Positions 23,577-33,667 are shown, counted from the first letter of the stretch. The stretch is 64,000 nucleotides of DNA from Crassaminicella thermophila (GCF_008152325.1 NZ_CP042243.1:351026-415025), one strand, 5' to 3'. Made by a program: numbers and translations. Notes: generated from the sequence alone by a model not told the origin.

Positions 23577-23975
23577 ATGGTAGCCAAAAAAGCAGCGAAA
23601 ACTCGTAAGAGAAGACGCGAGCGTAAAAATATAGAACGTGGGCAAGCACATATTCAATCTACTTTTAATAATACAATTGTAACCCTTACTGATTTACAAG
23701 GAAATGCTATAGCGTGGGCTAGTGCAGGAGGATTAGGTTTCAAAGGATCAAGAAAATCAACTCCTTTTGCAGCACAAATGGCAGCTGAAACTGCAGCGAA
23801 GTCTGCTATGGAGCATGGATTAAAAACAGTAGAAGTTTATGTAAAAGGACCTGGAGCAGGAAGAGAAGCTGCAATTAGAGCTTTACAAACTGCAGGATTA
23901 GAAATAAACTTAATTAAAGATGTTACTCCAATACCACACAATGGATGTAGACCACCAAAACGTAGAAGAGTCTAA
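23577..23975 (+). CDS. rpsK: 30S ribosomal protein S11
   Basis: Platform protein near the mRNA exit, 132 residues. [18 protein letters not shown] and the end [18 protein letters not shown] are conserved. ATG 23577 follows AAAGGAGGG. rpsD follows 24 bases later. Confidence 0.98.
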   Translation: MVAKKAAKTRKRRRERKNIERGQAHIQSTFNNTIVTLTDLQGNAIAWASAGGLGFKGSRKSTPFAAQMAAETAAKSAMEHGLKTVEVYVKGPGAGREAAIRALQTAGLEINLIKDVTPIPHNGCRPPKRRRV

Positions 23976-23999
23976 TTAGGATTAGGAGGTGTAAGAATA

Positions 24000-24620
24000 A
24001 TGGCAAGATATACGGGACCATCTTGTAGACTTTGTCGTAGAGAAGGACAAAAGCTTTACTTAAAAGGTGAAAGATGTTATTCAGATAAATGTGCAATTAG
24101 CAGAAGAGGATATGCACCAGGACAACATGGGCAAGCAAGAAAAAAATTATCTAACTATGGTTTACAATTAAGAGAAAAACAAAAAGCAAAGAGATTCTAT
24201 GGATTAATAGAAACACAATTTAGAACATACTTTGAAAAAGCAGAAAAAATGCCAGGAATCACTGGTGAAAACTTACTAAGAATTCTTGAAACAAGATTAG
24301 ATAATGTAGTGTATAGAATGGGATTTGCTGCATCTAGAAAAGAAGCAAGACAATTAGTAACGCATGGACACTTTACAGTAAATGGAAAGAAAGTAGATAT
24401 TCCATCATACCTTGTTTCTGTTGGTGATGTAATTAAAGTAAAAGAGAAAAGTGTAAGTTCACCTAAGTTTAAAGGAATAGCTGAAGAAGCTAAAACTGTA
24501 CCAAACTGGGTAGAAGTAAGTGCTGAAAACTTAGAGGGAAAAGTAGTTTCACTTCCAACTAGAGAAGACATTGATATTCCAATAGCTGAGCACTTAATCG
24601 TTGAGTTATATTCAAGATAA
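24000..24620 (+). CDS. rpsD: 30S ribosomal protein S4, zinc-binding form
   Basis: Early 16S assembly protein, 206 residues. The N-terminal [18 protein letters not shown] with a further cysteine gives the four-cysteine C+ form, and an S4 RNA-binding domain follows ([19 protein letters not shown]). In B. subtilis rpsD lies elsewhere; inclusion between rpsK and rpoA is the clostridial arrangement. Start ATG 24000. Confidence 0.98.
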   Translation: MARYTGPSCRLCRREGQKLYLKGERCYSDKCAISRRGYAPGQHGQARKKLSNYGLQLREKQKAKRFYGLIETQFRTYFEKAEKMPGITGENLLRILETRLDNVVYRMGFAASRKEARQLVTHGHFTVNGKKVDIPSYLVSVGDVIKVKEKSVSSPKFKGIAEEAKTVPNWVEVSAENLEGKVVSLPTREDIDIPIAEHLIVELYSR

Positions 24621-24684
24621 TAAGTATTAGGATCAGTTACCCTCATAATGTATAGATATAAAAGGAATAAGGAGGGTTAAAGTT

Positions 24685-25632
24685 ATGATTGAAATAGAAA
24701 AGCCAAAAATAGAGTGTGTGGAATTAAGTCCAGATAATACCTATGGAAAATTTATTGTAGAGCCTCTAGAAAGAGGTTATGGTATTACATTAGGGAATAG
24801 TCTGCGAAGAATATTGCTTTCATCTCTACCAGGCGTTGCTGTTACATCTGTAAAAATAGATGGTGTACTTCATGAATTTTCAACGGTTCCTGGAGTAAAA
24901 GAAGATGTGACAGAAATAATACTAAATCTTAAAGAATTATCTGCAAAAATTCATTCTGATGGACCAAAGGTTGTTAGAATTGAAGCTAATGGTCCAAGAG
25001 TAGTTACTGCAGGAGATATTATTGCTGATGCAGATGTAGAAATATTAAATCCTGATCTGCATATTGCAACACTTGAAGATGATGCTAGACTAGTTATGGA
25101 AATATCCATTTCTAAGGGTAGAGGGTATGTTCCAGCAGAAAACAATAAAACACCTGGAATGCCTATAGGTGTATTACCTGTTGATTCTATATATACGCCT
25201 GTTAAAAAAGTTAGTTATCATGTTGAAAATACAAGAGTTGGGCAAGTTACTGATTATGATAAACTTACGTTAGAAATATGGACGGATGGTAGTATAAAAC
25301 CAGATGAAGGTGTTTCTTTAGGTGCTAAGATTATGAATGATCATTTAAGATTATTTATTGATTTAACAGATCATGTAGAAAATGTAGAAATTATGGTAGA
25401 AAAAGAAGAAGATAAGAAAGAAAAAGTAATGGAAATGACTATTGAGGAACTTGAACTTTCTGTTAGATCATATAACTGTCTGAAGAGAGCTGGAATCAAT
25501 ACTGTAGAAGAACTTACCCAAAAATCAGAAGAAGATATGATGAAGGTAAGAAATCTAGGTAAAAAATCCCTTGAAGAAGTACAGCAAAAACTACACGAAC
25601 TTGGTTTAGGCTTAAAACCTAGTGAAGACTAG
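24685..25632 (+). CDS. rpoA: RNA polymerase alpha subunit
   Basis: Alpha subunit of 315 residues. The N-terminal dimerisation domain has [20 protein letters not shown]; the C-terminal domain, which binds UP elements and activators, has [20 protein letters not shown] and [20 protein letters not shown] 24685 follows AAGGAGGG. rplQ is 23 bases downstream. Confidence 0.98.
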   Translation: MIEIEKPKIECVELSPDNTYGKFIVEPLERGYGITLGNSLRRILLSSLPGVAVTSVKIDGVLHEFSTVPGVKEDVTEIILNLKELSAKIHSDGPKVVRIEANGPRVVTAGDIIADADVEILNPDLHIATLEDDARLVMEISISKGRGYVPAENNKTPGMPIGVLPVDSIYTPVKKVSYHVENTRVGQVTDYDKLTLEIWTDGSIKPDEGVSLGAKIMNDHLRLFIDLTDHVENVEIMVEKEEDKKEKVMEMTIEELELSVRSYNCLKRAGINTVEELTQKSEEDMMKVRNLGKKSLEEVQQKLHELGLGLKPSED

Positions 25633-25655
25633 TATAGGTTGAAGGAGGGAAAGAC

Positions 25656-25997
25656 ATGGCAGGACATCGTAAATTAGGCCGTCCAACAGCGCATAGAAAC
25701 TTGATGTTAAGAAATCTTGTTACAAGCCTGTTAAGAGAAGGTCGAATTAAGACTACTGAAACAAGAGCAAAAGAAACGCGTAAACTTGCAGAAAAAATGA
25801 TTACTCTAGGAAAAAGAGGAGATTTACATGCAAGACGTCAAGCATTAGCTTTTGTATTAGATGAAACAGTTGTTAAAAAGGTATTTGATGAATTAGCACC
25901 AAAATATCAAGAGAGAAACGGTGGATATACAAGAATCATGAAGTTAGGGCCTCGTAGAGGAGACGCAGCTGAAATGGTTATTATAGAGTTAGTATAG
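25656..25997 (+). CDS. rplQ: 50S ribosomal protein L17
   Basis: Exit-side large-subunit protein, 113 residues, with [19 protein letters not shown] and [19 protein letters not shown]. Last gene of the long operon; a canonical terminator follows at 26006. ATG 25656 after AAGGAGGG. Confidence 0.98.
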   Translation: MAGHRKLGRPTAHRNLMLRNLVTSLLREGRIKTTETRAKETRKLAEKMITLGKRGDLHARRQALAFVLDETVVKKVFDELAPKYQERNGGYTRIMKLGPRRGDAAEMVIIELV

Positions 25998-26005
25998 TAT
26001 ATTTA

Positions 26006-26040
26006 GGGATTAAGTGGATAACTTAGTCCCTTTTATTTTT
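26006..26040 (+). terminator. Rho-independent terminator after rplQ
   Basis: Ten-base-pair stem GGGATTAAGT/ACTTAGTCCC (one G-U pair), loop GGATA, then TTTTATTTTT. It closes the S10-spc-alpha transcript. Confidence 0.85.
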
Positions 26041-26046
26041 AGGGAA

Positions 26047-26308
26047 TTATATATAGAGATAACCAGCTTTAAAATGAAATATAAAAAGAACGTTTATTCC
26101 AGATAACTTTTGAAAAAACTAAACTTCATTACATGAAAAAATACTAAACCTTCAAAACTCACCTTTGTTCAAACAATGAAGGTTTTTAACGTATTTTTTC
26201 ATTGCATTTCAGTAAGTTTTTTTATTTTACAAAAGTTATCAAAGTCATTCACTTATCTTTTTATATATATTTTTTTTTAACATTGATGTTGTTTATCTTT
26301 ATATATAA
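26047..26308. repeat. Long imperfect palindrome, copy 1 (about 262 bases)
   Basis: The two halves of this gap are imperfect reverse complements. The outer ends TTATATATA (26047) and TATATATAA (26300-26308) match, as do GATAACTTTTG against CAAAAGTTATC and, nearest the centre, ATGAAAAAATAC...AAACCTTCA against its complement at about 26177-26202. A related palindrome lies at 49499-49756, sharing for example AAACT(A)A-CTTCAT and GAAAAAT blocks. It has no coding capacity and may be a MITE-like or other repeat element. Confidence 0.7.
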
Positions 26309-26342
26309 GATGAATTAAATAAAAATAAAAACGAACAATCTA

Positions 26343-26371
26343 TTGGTATTATGTGAAATAAGAGGTATAAT
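26343..26371 (+). promoter_or_regulatory. Sigma-A promoter of the ecfA1-ecfA2-ecfT-truA operon
   Basis: TTGGTA (26343-26348), a 17-base spacer and TATAAT (26366-26371), 37 bases before the ecfA1 start. Confidence 0.7.
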
Positions 26372-26408
26372 ATATAGGAATAATATATAAGGGATAAGGA
26401 TTGATTGA

Positions 26409-27239
26409 ATGGAAAACATAATTGAAATATATGATTTGGTATATGAATATAGAAAAGAAGAAGAAAAAGTACAAGCCCTAAAGAAAATTTCACTCAATGT
26501 AAAAAAAGGCGAATTTTTAGTAGTTATTGGGCATAATGGTTCAGGAAAGTCAACAATGGCCAAGCATATGAATGCATTGCTTCTTCCAAGTGGGGGAAAA
26601 GTATATGTAGATGGGCTAGATACACAAAATGAATCTAATATATGGAATATACGACAAATGGCAGGGATGGTATTTCAAAATCCAGACAATCAAATAGTAG
26701 CAACGGTTGTAGAAGAAGATGTAGCTTTTGGATTAGAAAATCTAGGTGTAGCACCTAAAGAGATTCGAAAAAGGGTAAATGATTCTTTAGAAGCTGTAGG
26801 AATGACAGAATTTAGCAAGAAAGGACCTCATTTGCTATCGGGAGGTCAAAAGCAAAGAATTGCGATTGCAGGTATAATTGCAATGAAACCTAAATGTATT
26901 ATTTTAGATGAGCCTACTGCAATGCTTGATCCATCAGGAAGAAAAGAGGTTATGAACACAATTCATAAGCTCAATAAAGAAGAGGGGATTACTATTGTCC
27001 ATATTACTCATTTTATGGATGAGGCAGTAAATGCTGATCGTATTATAGTTATGGAGGAAGGAAATATAGTATTAAAAGGAAAGCCTAAAGAAATTTTTTC
27101 TAAGGTAGATACGTTAAAAAGATTAGGTTTAGATGTACCTCAGGTAACTGAGTTAGCATATAAGCTTAGAAAGGATGGAATAGATATTCCAACAGAAATA
27201 TTAACAGTAGATGAGATGGTGAAGTATTTATGTCAATAA
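26409..27239 (+). CDS. ecfA1: Energy-coupling factor transporter ATPase EcfA1
   Basis: ATPase subunit of the shared energising module for ECF vitamin and metal transporters, 276 residues. Walker [10 protein letters not shown], signature [15 protein letters not shown] and Walker [13 protein letters not shown] are visible. It overlaps ecfA2 by 10 bases. Only the shared module is encoded here; no substrate-binding S component lies nearby, so it should serve S proteins coded elsewhere. Confidence 0.96.
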   Translation: MENIIEIYDLVYEYRKEEEKVQALKKISLNVKKGEFLVVIGHNGSGKSTMAKHMNALLLPSGGKVYVDGLDTQNESNIWNIRQMAGMVFQNPDNQIVATVVEEDVAFGLENLGVAPKEIRKRVNDSLEAVGMTEFSKKGPHLLSGGQKQRIAIAGIIAMKPKCIILDEPTAMLDPSGRKEVMNTIHKLNKEEGITIVHITHFMDEAVNADRIIVMEEGNIVLKGKPKEIFSKVDTLKRLGLDVPQVTELAYKLRKDGIDIPTEILTVDEMVKYLCQ

Positions 27240-28084
27240 TTATTGAAAATTTATCACATATATATAATCCAAATACTCCTTTTGAAACAATGGCTTTAAA
27301 TAATGTAAATATAACAATTGAAAAAGGCGAATTTATAGGACTTATAGGACATACTGGATCTGGGAAATCTACACTTATACAACACCTAAATGGACTTTTA
27401 AAACCTTCATCAGGAAAGATTGTAATAGATGGATTTGACATTACAAAAAAAGATGTTAAATTAAGAGAAATACGAAAAAAAGTAGGACTCGTATTTCAGT
27501 ATCCAGAGCATCAACTTTTTGAAGAAACTGTATATAAAGATGTAGCATTTGGACCTATGAATCTAGATTTAGAACAAGAAGAAATAGATAAGAGAGTAAA
27601 GGAAGCAATTAAACTTGTAGGGTTACCTTATGAAGAAATAAAAGATAGATCTCCTTTTGAACTAAGTGGTGGTCAAAGAAGGAGAGTGGCTATTGCAGGG
27701 GTTTTAGCAATGAAGCCGGATGTATTAATTCTTGATGAGCCTACAGCAGGTCTTGATCCTAGAGCAAGAGATGAAATATTAAGTAAAATTAAAAACCTAC
27801 ATCAAAAATATAAAATAACTATTATACTTGTTTCTCATAGCATGGAGGATATTTCAAAACTGGTAGATAGGATTATTGTTATGCACAAAGGGAAGGTAGA
27901 GTTAACGGGTAAGCCAAGGGAAGTTTTTGGAAAGGCAGAACTTCTTGAAAATATTGGTCTTGGTATACCACAGATTACTTACCTTATGAAAGTACTTAAA
28001 AGTATGGGAAAAGCTGTTAGAGACGATATATTTACCGTTGAAGATGCGAAAGAAGAAATACTGAATTTAATAAGGAGAAAATAA
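27230..28084 (+). CDS. ecfA2: Energy-coupling factor transporter ATPase EcfA2
   Basis: Second ATPase of the ECF module, 284 residues. Walker [11 protein letters not shown], the EcfA2-type [13 protein letters not shown], signature [15 protein letters not shown] and Walker [14 protein letters not shown] are visible. It starts inside the end of ecfA1 and is followed by ecfT after one base. Confidence 0.96.
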   Translation: MSIIIENLSHIYNPNTPFETMALNNVNITIEKGEFIGLIGHTGSGKSTLIQHLNGLLKPSSGKIVIDGFDITKKDVKLREIRKKVGLVFQYPEHQLFEETVYKDVAFGPMNLDLEQEEIDKRVKEAIKLVGLPYEEIKDRSPFELSGGQRRRVAIAGVLAMKPDVLILDEPTAGLDPRARDEILSKIKNLHQKYKITIILVSHSMEDISKLVDRIIVMHKGKVELTGKPREVFGKAELLENIGLGIPQITYLMKVLKSMGKAVRDDIFTVEDAKEEILNLIRRK

Positions 28085-28085
28085 T

Positions 28086-28883
28086 ATGTTAAGGGATATA
28101 ACAATAGGACAATATTATCCAGTTGATTCGAGTATACACAAATTAGATCCAAGAGTAAAGATATTAGCAACATTATGTTATATAATATCATTGTTCCTTG
28201 TGAAACATTTAGTAGATTATGTGTATATACTATTTTTTTTAGGAGGAACAATTCTTCTATCAAAGGTACCTTTTAAGTATATGATGAAAGGTCTTAAACC
28301 ATTATTTTTAATTATCATTCTTACCTTTAGTATTAACATTTTTATGACAAAAGGGGAGGTTCTTTACCAAATAGGACCATTAGACATTACAAGAGAAGGA
28401 ATAAGACAGGCTGTTTTTATGGCTACAAGACTTATATTGCTTATTGTTGGAACGTCACTTTTAACCCTTACAACATCACCTATACAGCTTACAGATGGAA
28501 TTGAAAAGCTTTTAAATCCATTTAGAAAAATAGGAGTACCAGCTCATGAATTAGCCATGATGATGACTATTGCTTTAAGGTTTATTCCAACTCTTTTAGA
28601 AGAAACAGATAAAATTATGAAGGCACAAATGGCAAGAGGAGCTGATTTTGAAAGTGGAAATATTTTAAAACGTGCAAAGAGCTTGGTTCCTTTATTAGTG
28701 CCTCTTTTTATTAGTGCTTTTAGAAGAGCTGATGAATTGGCTATGGCAATGGAGGCTAGATGTTATAGAGGTGGAGAAAATCGAACAAGAATGAAGGAAT
28801 TATCCCTGCATAAAAGAGATTTTATTGCAGCTATAATTACTTTTGTTGTATTTATAGCCGTTCTTGTAAATCGTTTTATATAA
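28086..28883 (+). CDS. ecfT: Energy-coupling factor transmembrane protein EcfT
   Basis: Membrane scaffold of the ECF transporter, 265 residues. Several hydrophobic segments, and the coupling-helix motifs with Ala-Arg-Gly (AQMARGADFESG) and MAMEARCYRGG that contact the ATPases. It is preceded by ecfA1-ecfA2 and followed by truA after ten bases, the usual Firmicute order. Confidence 0.95.
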   Translation: MLRDITIGQYYPVDSSIHKLDPRVKILATLCYIISLFLVKHLVDYVYILFFLGGTILLSKVPFKYMMKGLKPLFLIIILTFSINIFMTKGEVLYQIGPLDITREGIRQAVFMATRLILLIVGTSLLTLTTSPIQLTDGIEKLLNPFRKIGVPAHELAMMMTIALRFIPTLLEETDKIMKAQMARGADFESGNILKRAKSLVPLLVPLFISAFRRADELAMAMEARCYRGGENRTRMKELSLHKRDFIAAIITFVVFIAVLVNRFI

Positions 28884-28893
28884 AGGTGAGCAT

Positions 28894-29646
28894 ATGAAAA
28901 ATGTAAAATTAACAATAGAATATGATGGTACAAATTTTTATGGATGGCAGAGACAAAAATATGGAAGGACAGTACAAGAAGAGATTGAAAAGGCGTTGAA
29001 GAAAATTATAAAAAAAGAAGTAAAAATTAATGGCTCAGGTAGAACAGATGCAGGGGTTCATGCATTGGGGCAAGTAGCAAATTTTGAAGAAGAATTTAGT
29101 ATTCCTGTAGAGAAAATCCCTGTGGCATTGAATTCTGTATTGCCAGATGATATAGCGATAAAAAAAGCTGTAGAGGTTTCTAAAGACTTTCATGCAAGAT
29201 ATAGTGCTGTAGGAAAGAAGTATATTTATAAGATTTATAATGGGCCATTACGAAGCCCTCTTCTTCGAAACTATACTTATTTTGTGAAAGATTATTTAAA
29301 TAAAGAAGATATGAAGAAAGCTACGAAGTTTTTTATTGGAGAACATGATTTTAAAGGTTTTATGGCTTCAGGCAGCCAAGTAAAGGATACTGTAAGAACA
29401 ATATATGATTTATCAATTGAGGAACAAGATTGTATCATTAGAATAGAAGTAAAAGGAAATGGTTTTTTATACAATATGGTTCGAATAATAGCGGGAACAT
29501 TGGTTGATATTGGAAAAGGAAAGATTAATATAGAAGATTTATCAGAGATAATTCAATCCTGCAAAAGAGAAAGAGCAGGGCATACAGCACCTCCTCAAGG
29601 ATTATATCTTGCAGAAGTTTATTATGAAAAAACGATTATACCTTGA
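28894..29646 (+). CDS. truA: tRNA pseudouridine(38-40) synthase
   Basis: Makes pseudouridine at positions 38-40 of the tRNA anticodon arm; 250 residues. The catalytic aspartate is in GSGRTDAGVHALGQ. YDGTNFYGWQRQK at the N-terminus and FLYNMVRIIAGTLVDIG near the C-terminus are conserved. It is the last gene of the ecf operon. The rplM promoter begins within its final bases. Confidence 0.96.
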   Translation: MKNVKLTIEYDGTNFYGWQRQKYGRTVQEEIEKALKKIIKKEVKINGSGRTDAGVHALGQVANFEEEFSIPVEKIPVALNSVLPDDIAIKKAVEVSKDFHARYSAVGKKYIYKIYNGPLRSPLLRNYTYFVKDYLNKEDMKKATKFFIGEHDFKGFMASGSQVKDTVRTIYDLSIEEQDCIIRIEVKGNGFLYNMVRIIAGTLVDIGKGKINIEDLSEIIQSCKRERAGHTAPPQGLYLAEVYYEKTIIP

Positions 29647-29671
29647 CACACACGGCAACATGTATTATAAT
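29643..29671 (+). promoter_or_regulatory. Perfect sigma-A promoter of rplM-rpsI
   Basis: TTGACA (29643-29648), 17 bases, TATAAT (29666-29671): both hexamers match the consensus fully. The -35 starts within the truA stop codon. Confidence 0.9.
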
Positions 29672-29677
29672 ATTTTG

Positions 29678-29770
29678 GTAATGTGCATATTAAAAAATCC
29701 ACTAGCCCCGGGTTTTTTAAATATAGATACGCGCTGATAATTTTGAAAAGAAGTGTTAGGAGGGAAACAC
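29678..29770 (+). promoter_or_regulatory. Candidate L13 leader upstream of rplM
   Basis: The leader of about 90 bases contains ATATTAAAAAATCC (29687-29700) pairing with the stretch 29710-29724 with one bulge, loop ACTAGCCCC, then more sequence before AGGAGGG. Firmicute rplM genes often carry an autoregulatory L13 leader. The position fits, but the consensus could not be checked here. Confidence 0.5.
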
Positions 29771-30199
29771 ATGAAATCATTTGTTGCTAAGCCACAAGAA
29801 GTTGAAAGAAAGTGGTATGTAGTAGACGCTGAGGGAAAAACATTAGGTCGCTTAGCTTCTCAAGTTGCAGCTATTTTAAGAGGAAAAAACAAACCAACAT
29901 ATACACCACATGTTGATACTGGAGATTTTGTAATTGTTATAAATGCAGAAAAAGTTGCAGTAACAGGAAAGAAAATGGATCAAAAAATGTATAGACATCA
30001 TACAGGTTATGTAGGTCATATGAAAGAAATGACTTATAAGCAAATGCTTCAGAAAAAACCTGAGCAAATTATTGAATTAGCTGTAAAAGGAATGCTTCCA
30101 AAAAATACTTTAGGAAGAAAAATGTTTAAAAAATTAAAAGTATATAGTGGTCCTGAGCACAAGCATGAAGCTCAAAAACCAGAAGTTTTAGATATATAG
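29771..30199 (+). CDS. rplM: 50S ribosomal protein L13
   Basis: Early-assembly 23S binding protein, 142 residues, with [20 protein letters not shown] and [22 protein letters not shown] 29771 follows TAGGAGGG; an upstream ATG at 29753 would include that site. Paired with rpsI as in nearly all bacteria. Confidence 0.97.
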   Translation: MKSFVAKPQEVERKWYVVDAEGKTLGRLASQVAAILRGKNKPTYTPHVDTGDFVIVINAEKVAVTGKKMDQKMYRHHTGYVGHMKEMTYKQMLQKKPEQIIELAVKGMLPKNTLGRKMFKKLKVYSGPEHKHEAQKPEVLDI

Positions 30200-30223
30200 A
30201 GTTTTGGGAAAGGAGGAAATATG

Positions 30224-30616
30224 ATGGCTAAAGTACAATATTACGGAACAGGTAGAAGAAAGACTTCTGTTGCAAGAGTTAGATTAGTTCCTGGAGAAGG
30301 AAAAATTACAATCAATGGAAGAGATATAGATAATTATCTTGATTATGAAACATTAAAGAGAGATGTTAGAATGCCTCTTGTACTTACTGAAACTGAAGGA
30401 AAGTTTGATGTTATAGCAAAAGTGCATGGTGGTGGATTTACAGGACAAGCAGGAGCTTTAAGACATGGTATTTCAAGAGCATTACTTAAAGCTGATGAAG
30501 AGCTTAGACCAATTCTTAAAAAAGCAGGTTTCTTAACAAGAGATCCAAGAATGAAAGAGAGAAAGAAATACGGATTAAAGAAAGCAAGACGTGCACCACA
30601 ATTCTCAAAAAGATAG
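30224..30616 (+). CDS. rpsI: 30S ribosomal protein S9
   Basis: Head protein whose C-terminal tail contacts the P-site tRNA; 130 residues. [19 protein letters not shown] and the C-terminal [13 protein letters not shown] are intact. Of two adjacent ATGs (30221, 30224) the second has better spacing from AGGAGG. Its terminator has been split by an insertion sequence. Confidence 0.97.
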   Translation: MAKVQYYGTGRRKTSVARVRLVPGEGKITINGRDIDNYLDYETLKRDVRMPLVLTETEGKFDVIAKVHGGGFTGQAGALRHGISRALLKADEELRPILKKAGFLTRDPRMKERKKYGLKKARRAPQFSKR

Positions 30617-30651
30617 TTTCTTTTATTATCAATTTATTCATACGAGTATGC

Positions 30652-30671
30652 AAAAAACACTACTTAGTTTC
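30652..30671 (+). terminator. Left half of the rpsI terminator, split by the IS element
   Basis: The arm AAAAAACACTACTTA (30652-30666) is complementary to TAAGTAGTGTTTTTT (32398-32412) beyond the IS. Without the IS and one TTC copy the two would form a 15-base-pair stem with loop GTTTCA and a T-run: a canonical terminator. In the present genome the halves lie 1.7 kb apart. Confidence 0.8.
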
Positions 30672-30750
30672 TGAATATGCCCCTGTCAAGTAGACAGTGG
30701 AAAAAATAAAAAGGAATTGCGCTAATCGTACTTTACGGTTAGCGTGATTT

Positions 30751-31677
30751 TTATGCAACATTACATAGGTATTGTCTGTATTCTAAAGGTGTCATACAAC
30801 CAAGACGTTTTTGATATCTGTGATTATTGTAGTATTCAATGTAATTAGTTACTGCTGTTTCTAATTCTTCATAAGTATAGAATTTTCTTAAATAGTACAT
30901 CTCTGATTTCAGCATACCCCAGAATGCTTCCATTGGTCCGTTGTCAATACATCGTCCAACTCGGGACATGCTCTGAATCATTTCTGATTTATCCAACTTC
31001 TTTCGAAATATTTTTGATGTATACTGAAATCCACGATCACTATGAAAAATAGGCTTTTCATCTGGATAATTCTCATGTGCAAGATCAAATGTTTTAAATA
31101 CTAAAGGATTGTTATTAGATTTACCAATCACAAAAGAAACTACGCTTTTATCCGATAGATCAATTATTGCACTTAAGTATGCTTTTTGATTATTGCCATA
31201 TTTAAATTCCGTAACATCTGTAACCCACTTCTGACCAAACTTATCTGCTTTAAAGTTTCTATTTAAAATGTTTTCCGCTATAACTTCAGGAGTTGACTTA
31301 ATATATTTTTTTCTTCTTCTTTTCGACATACCGACTTTTAGGCCTAAAAATAGTCATTAAGCGATAAATTCTCTTATGATTTACTCTAAAATTGTTCTCT
31401 CTGTTTAGTTTAATTGTCATTTGACGATAGCCAAGAATACCATCTCGTTCTTCATAGGCTTCTTGAATTAAAGGTATAAGTTTTTTGTTAAAGTTCTCAT
31501 TTTTACTCTCTTTACGATTCAACCATTTATAATAAGATGACCTTTGAACACCAGCTATTTCACATAGTGTAAAAATTGGATATAACTGTATATCATGTAA
31601 TTCTTTAATTGCTAAATAGTAGGTTTCATTTCTTACTTGGCTTAAAATCGCCTCCTTTCTATTTCTTCTAACTTTTT
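30751..31677 (-). pseudogene. IS3-family transposase OrfB, interrupted by a frameshift
   Basis: Integrase part of the transposase, split into two overlapping frames: an N-terminal part to a stop at 31298 and a C-terminal part open from 31329. The break is at a run of seven A (minus strand, about 31308-31314). Removing one A gives a continuous KKKKKYIKSTPE reading. The DDE residues are all in the second part: WVTDVTEF, FHSDRGFQYTS and GPMEAFWG. Either the gene is inactivated, or slippage at the A-run restores it, or it is a homopolymer sequencing error. Confidence 0.8.
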
Positions 31678-32325
31678 TAAAAAATCAATCTCCATTTGTT
31701 GCCTTTTATTTTGAGCTTCCAGAAGTTTGTTTAGTGCTCTAAGCTTTTCAATCTCTGACAATTCATTTGCATTTTTCTGTTTGCCACGTTTATCTTTTAA
31801 TGCCTCAACACCAGATTCCTCATATTTTTTAGTCCATGAATAGACTTGATGATATGATACTTTATATTTATCTGCAGTTTTATTATAGCTGTTCTGATGT
31901 TCAATGCAGTGTTTAACAATTTCTATTCTTTCATTAAAATTAGTTTTACGTCCGTTGGCCATGACTTTATCTTCTCCTATTCCTGATGATTTTAACTCTT
32001 CATGACCATTATACTTTATAATCCACTTAAGAACAGTTGTATGTGAGGGAATCTTAAATTTTTTTGCAATGTCATATATCGAACTGTCACCCTCAAGATA
32101 TGCTTTAATAACAGTAATTTTAAATTCTTTTGAATAGAAATTATTATGAGACTTATTCATTAATGCTTCTTTACCCATTGATTGATAGTTTACAATCCAT
32201 TGTCTAAATGAGTTTCTAGTTACACCATATTTAGATGCAATTGATGTTTGTGATCCTACATTATTTAAATATTCTTCAACTGCTTTAATTTTTAGTTCGT
32301 AATCTATTTTACCTTTTCTGCCCAT
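31642..32325 (-). CDS. IS3-family transposase OrfA (helix-turn-helix)
   Basis: DNA-binding subunit of 227 residues. It has repeated helix-turn-helix segments (IASKYGVTRNSFRQWIVNY; IYDIAKKFKIPSHTTVLKWI; TADKYKVSYHQVYSWTKKY) and a C-terminal leucine-zipper-like coiled coil (ALNKLLEAQNKRQQMEIDFL). The start at 32325 follows AAGGAGGAG. Near the end a slippery A AAA AAG (minus strand of 31672-31678) precedes the stop; a -1 shift there enters the orfB frame, the standard IS3 way to make the OrfAB transposase. Confidence 0.88.
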   Translation of the reverse strand: MGRKGKIDYELKIKAVEEYLNNVGSQTSIASKYGVTRNSFRQWIVNYQSMGKEALMNKSHNNFYSKEFKITVIKAYLEGDSSIYDIAKKFKIPSHTTVLKWIIKYNGHEELKSSGIGEDKVMANGRKTNFNERIEIVKHCIEHQNSYNKTADKYKVSYHQVYSWTKKYEESGVEALKDKRGKQKNANELSEIEKLRALNKLLEAQNKRQQMEIDFLKKLEEIERRRF

Positions 32326-32397
32326 AAGAAAATGCTCCTCCTTCAATAAACAGTTTTTTTATTTTAACTGTCCACTTCAAGGGGAGCATATCATTCA

Positions 32398-32416
32398 TAA
32401 GTAGTGTTTTTTATTT
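32398..32416 (+). terminator. Right half of the rpsI terminator
   Basis: TAAGTAGTGTTTTTTATTTT, the complement of 30652-30666, starts 5 bases beyond the IS right end. See the left half. Confidence 0.75.
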
Positions 32417-32494
32417 TAAGTTGTTTATTTATATAGCCAAAATGGATAGAATTAATATATAATATACATATTAAGCAAAGTTGAGGTGATTCAC

Positions 32495-33667
32495 ATGAAA
32501 CATTGGCTTTATAAAAGAAACCTAAGTCATTATATCAATACACTCATTGTTATTATTCTATCAATTATTTTTTATAAATTTATGGATAATATGAATGGTG
32601 TATATTATTCTATTTCTGTAAAGATAGCTACTATTGTAAATGTATTAAAGCCATTTCTTTTAGGTGTTATTATTGCATATATTTTAAATCCTATTATTAA
32701 ATGGTTTGAGGTTGATATATTGACTAGATTTAAGACTAATAAACAAAATAAATACGAAAGAATCATTAGTACAATATTTGTATTTATTTTGTTTATATGT
32801 ATTATTGCATTAACTCTTGTACTTGTTGTGCCAAGGATTGCTATGAATATTCGGGATTTACTAAGCAGTTTGCCTACATTTATTTATATAAATGAAAATA
32901 AGATTATTGATTGGATCCATGATCTATATAAAAATGATGTATATAATATTGCAGGGACTATAGAAAAAAATATTAATGATCTATTTTATAATACAAGTAG
33001 AATTTTTCAAAGAAGTTTAAATAATTTACTTTTAAGTATTATTGCTTTTACTTCAAAGACATTGAATATTCTATTAGCACTTATTGTGTCTTTCTATATT
33101 TCAATTGATAAGGATTCATTGTTAAAAGGAATAGAAAGATTACTAAGAGCATTATTTGAGGATAAATATGTAGATAGCTTTAAAAAATTTTGTAAAGAAG
33201 CAGATAATACATTTGTAAAATTTGTTATAGGAAAATCTATAGATTCTTTTATCATTGGATTGATTGCATTTATAGGGTTATCCTTTATGAAAAGTCCATA
33301 TAGCTTGTTAATTAGTATGATTGTAGGGGTTACAAATATGATTCCTTATTTTGGTCCTTTGATTGGAGAAGCGATTGGATTTATTTTTGTATCATTTTAT
33401 AGTCCTATAAAGGCATTAAAGGTTTTGTTATTTCTTTTTATATTGCAGCAGTTTGATAGTTTTTATTTAACACCTAAAATATTAGGAGATAAAATGGAAG
33501 TTGGTCCAATATGGATTATATTTTCAATTGTATTAGGAGGAAGTCTATTCGGTGTAATTGGCATGTTTTTAGGGGTTCCAGCTATATCTATTATTATTGT
33601 AGCAGTAAGGAAATTTATAAATAAAAGATTAGAAGAAAAGAAAAATAGAATAGAAAGTATAAAATAA
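32495..33667 (+). CDS. AI-2E family transporter-like membrane protein
   Basis: Polytopic membrane protein of 390 residues, of the AI-2E transporter family (YtvI/PerM-like). Hydrophobic segments lie at about 15-35, 55-75, 95-120, 190-210 and across the C-terminal half. It has the family region MIVGVTNMIPYFGPLIGEAIG and the end GVIGMFLGVPAISIIIV. The family includes exporters and Na+/H+ antiporters, so the substrate cannot be given. Start ATG 32495 after GAGGTGATTC; a GTG at 32486 is part of that site. It stands alone before a bidirectional terminator. Confidence 0.85.
   Translation: MKHWLYKRNLSHYINTLIVIILSIIFYKFMDNMNGVYYSISVKIATIVNVLKPFLLGVIIAYILNPIIKWFEVDILTRFKTNKQNKYERIISTIFVFILFICIIALTLVLVVPRIAMNIRDLLSSLPTFIYINENKIIDWIHDLYKNDVYNIAGTIEKNINDLFYNTSRIFQRSLNNLLLSIIAFTSKTLNILLALIVSFYISIDKDSLLKGIERLLRALFEDKYVDSFKKFCKEADNTFVKFVIGKSIDSFIIGLIAFIGLSFMKSPYSLLISMIVGVTNMIPYFGPLIGEAIGFIFVSFYSPIKALKVLLFLFILQQFDSFYLTPKILGDKMEVGPIWIIFSIVLGGSLFGVIGMFLGVPAISIIIVAVRKFINKRLEEKKNRIESIK

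Larger units (their letters stand above)
30672..32393 (-). mobile_element. IS3-family insertion sequence (IS150/IS1223-like), 1722 bp
   Basis: The ends are TGAATATGCCCC... at 30672 and ...GGGGAGCATATCA at 32393. They form imperfect terminal inverted repeats of about 25 bases (left TGCCCCTGTCAAGTAGACAGT against right TGCTCCCCTTGAAGTGGACAGT, read inward). TTC occurs on both outer sides (30669-30671 and 32394-32396), a 3-base target duplication as usual for this group. Inside, on the minus strand, are orfA (helix-turn-helix) and a frameshifted orfB (DDE integrase). Confidence 0.9.
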
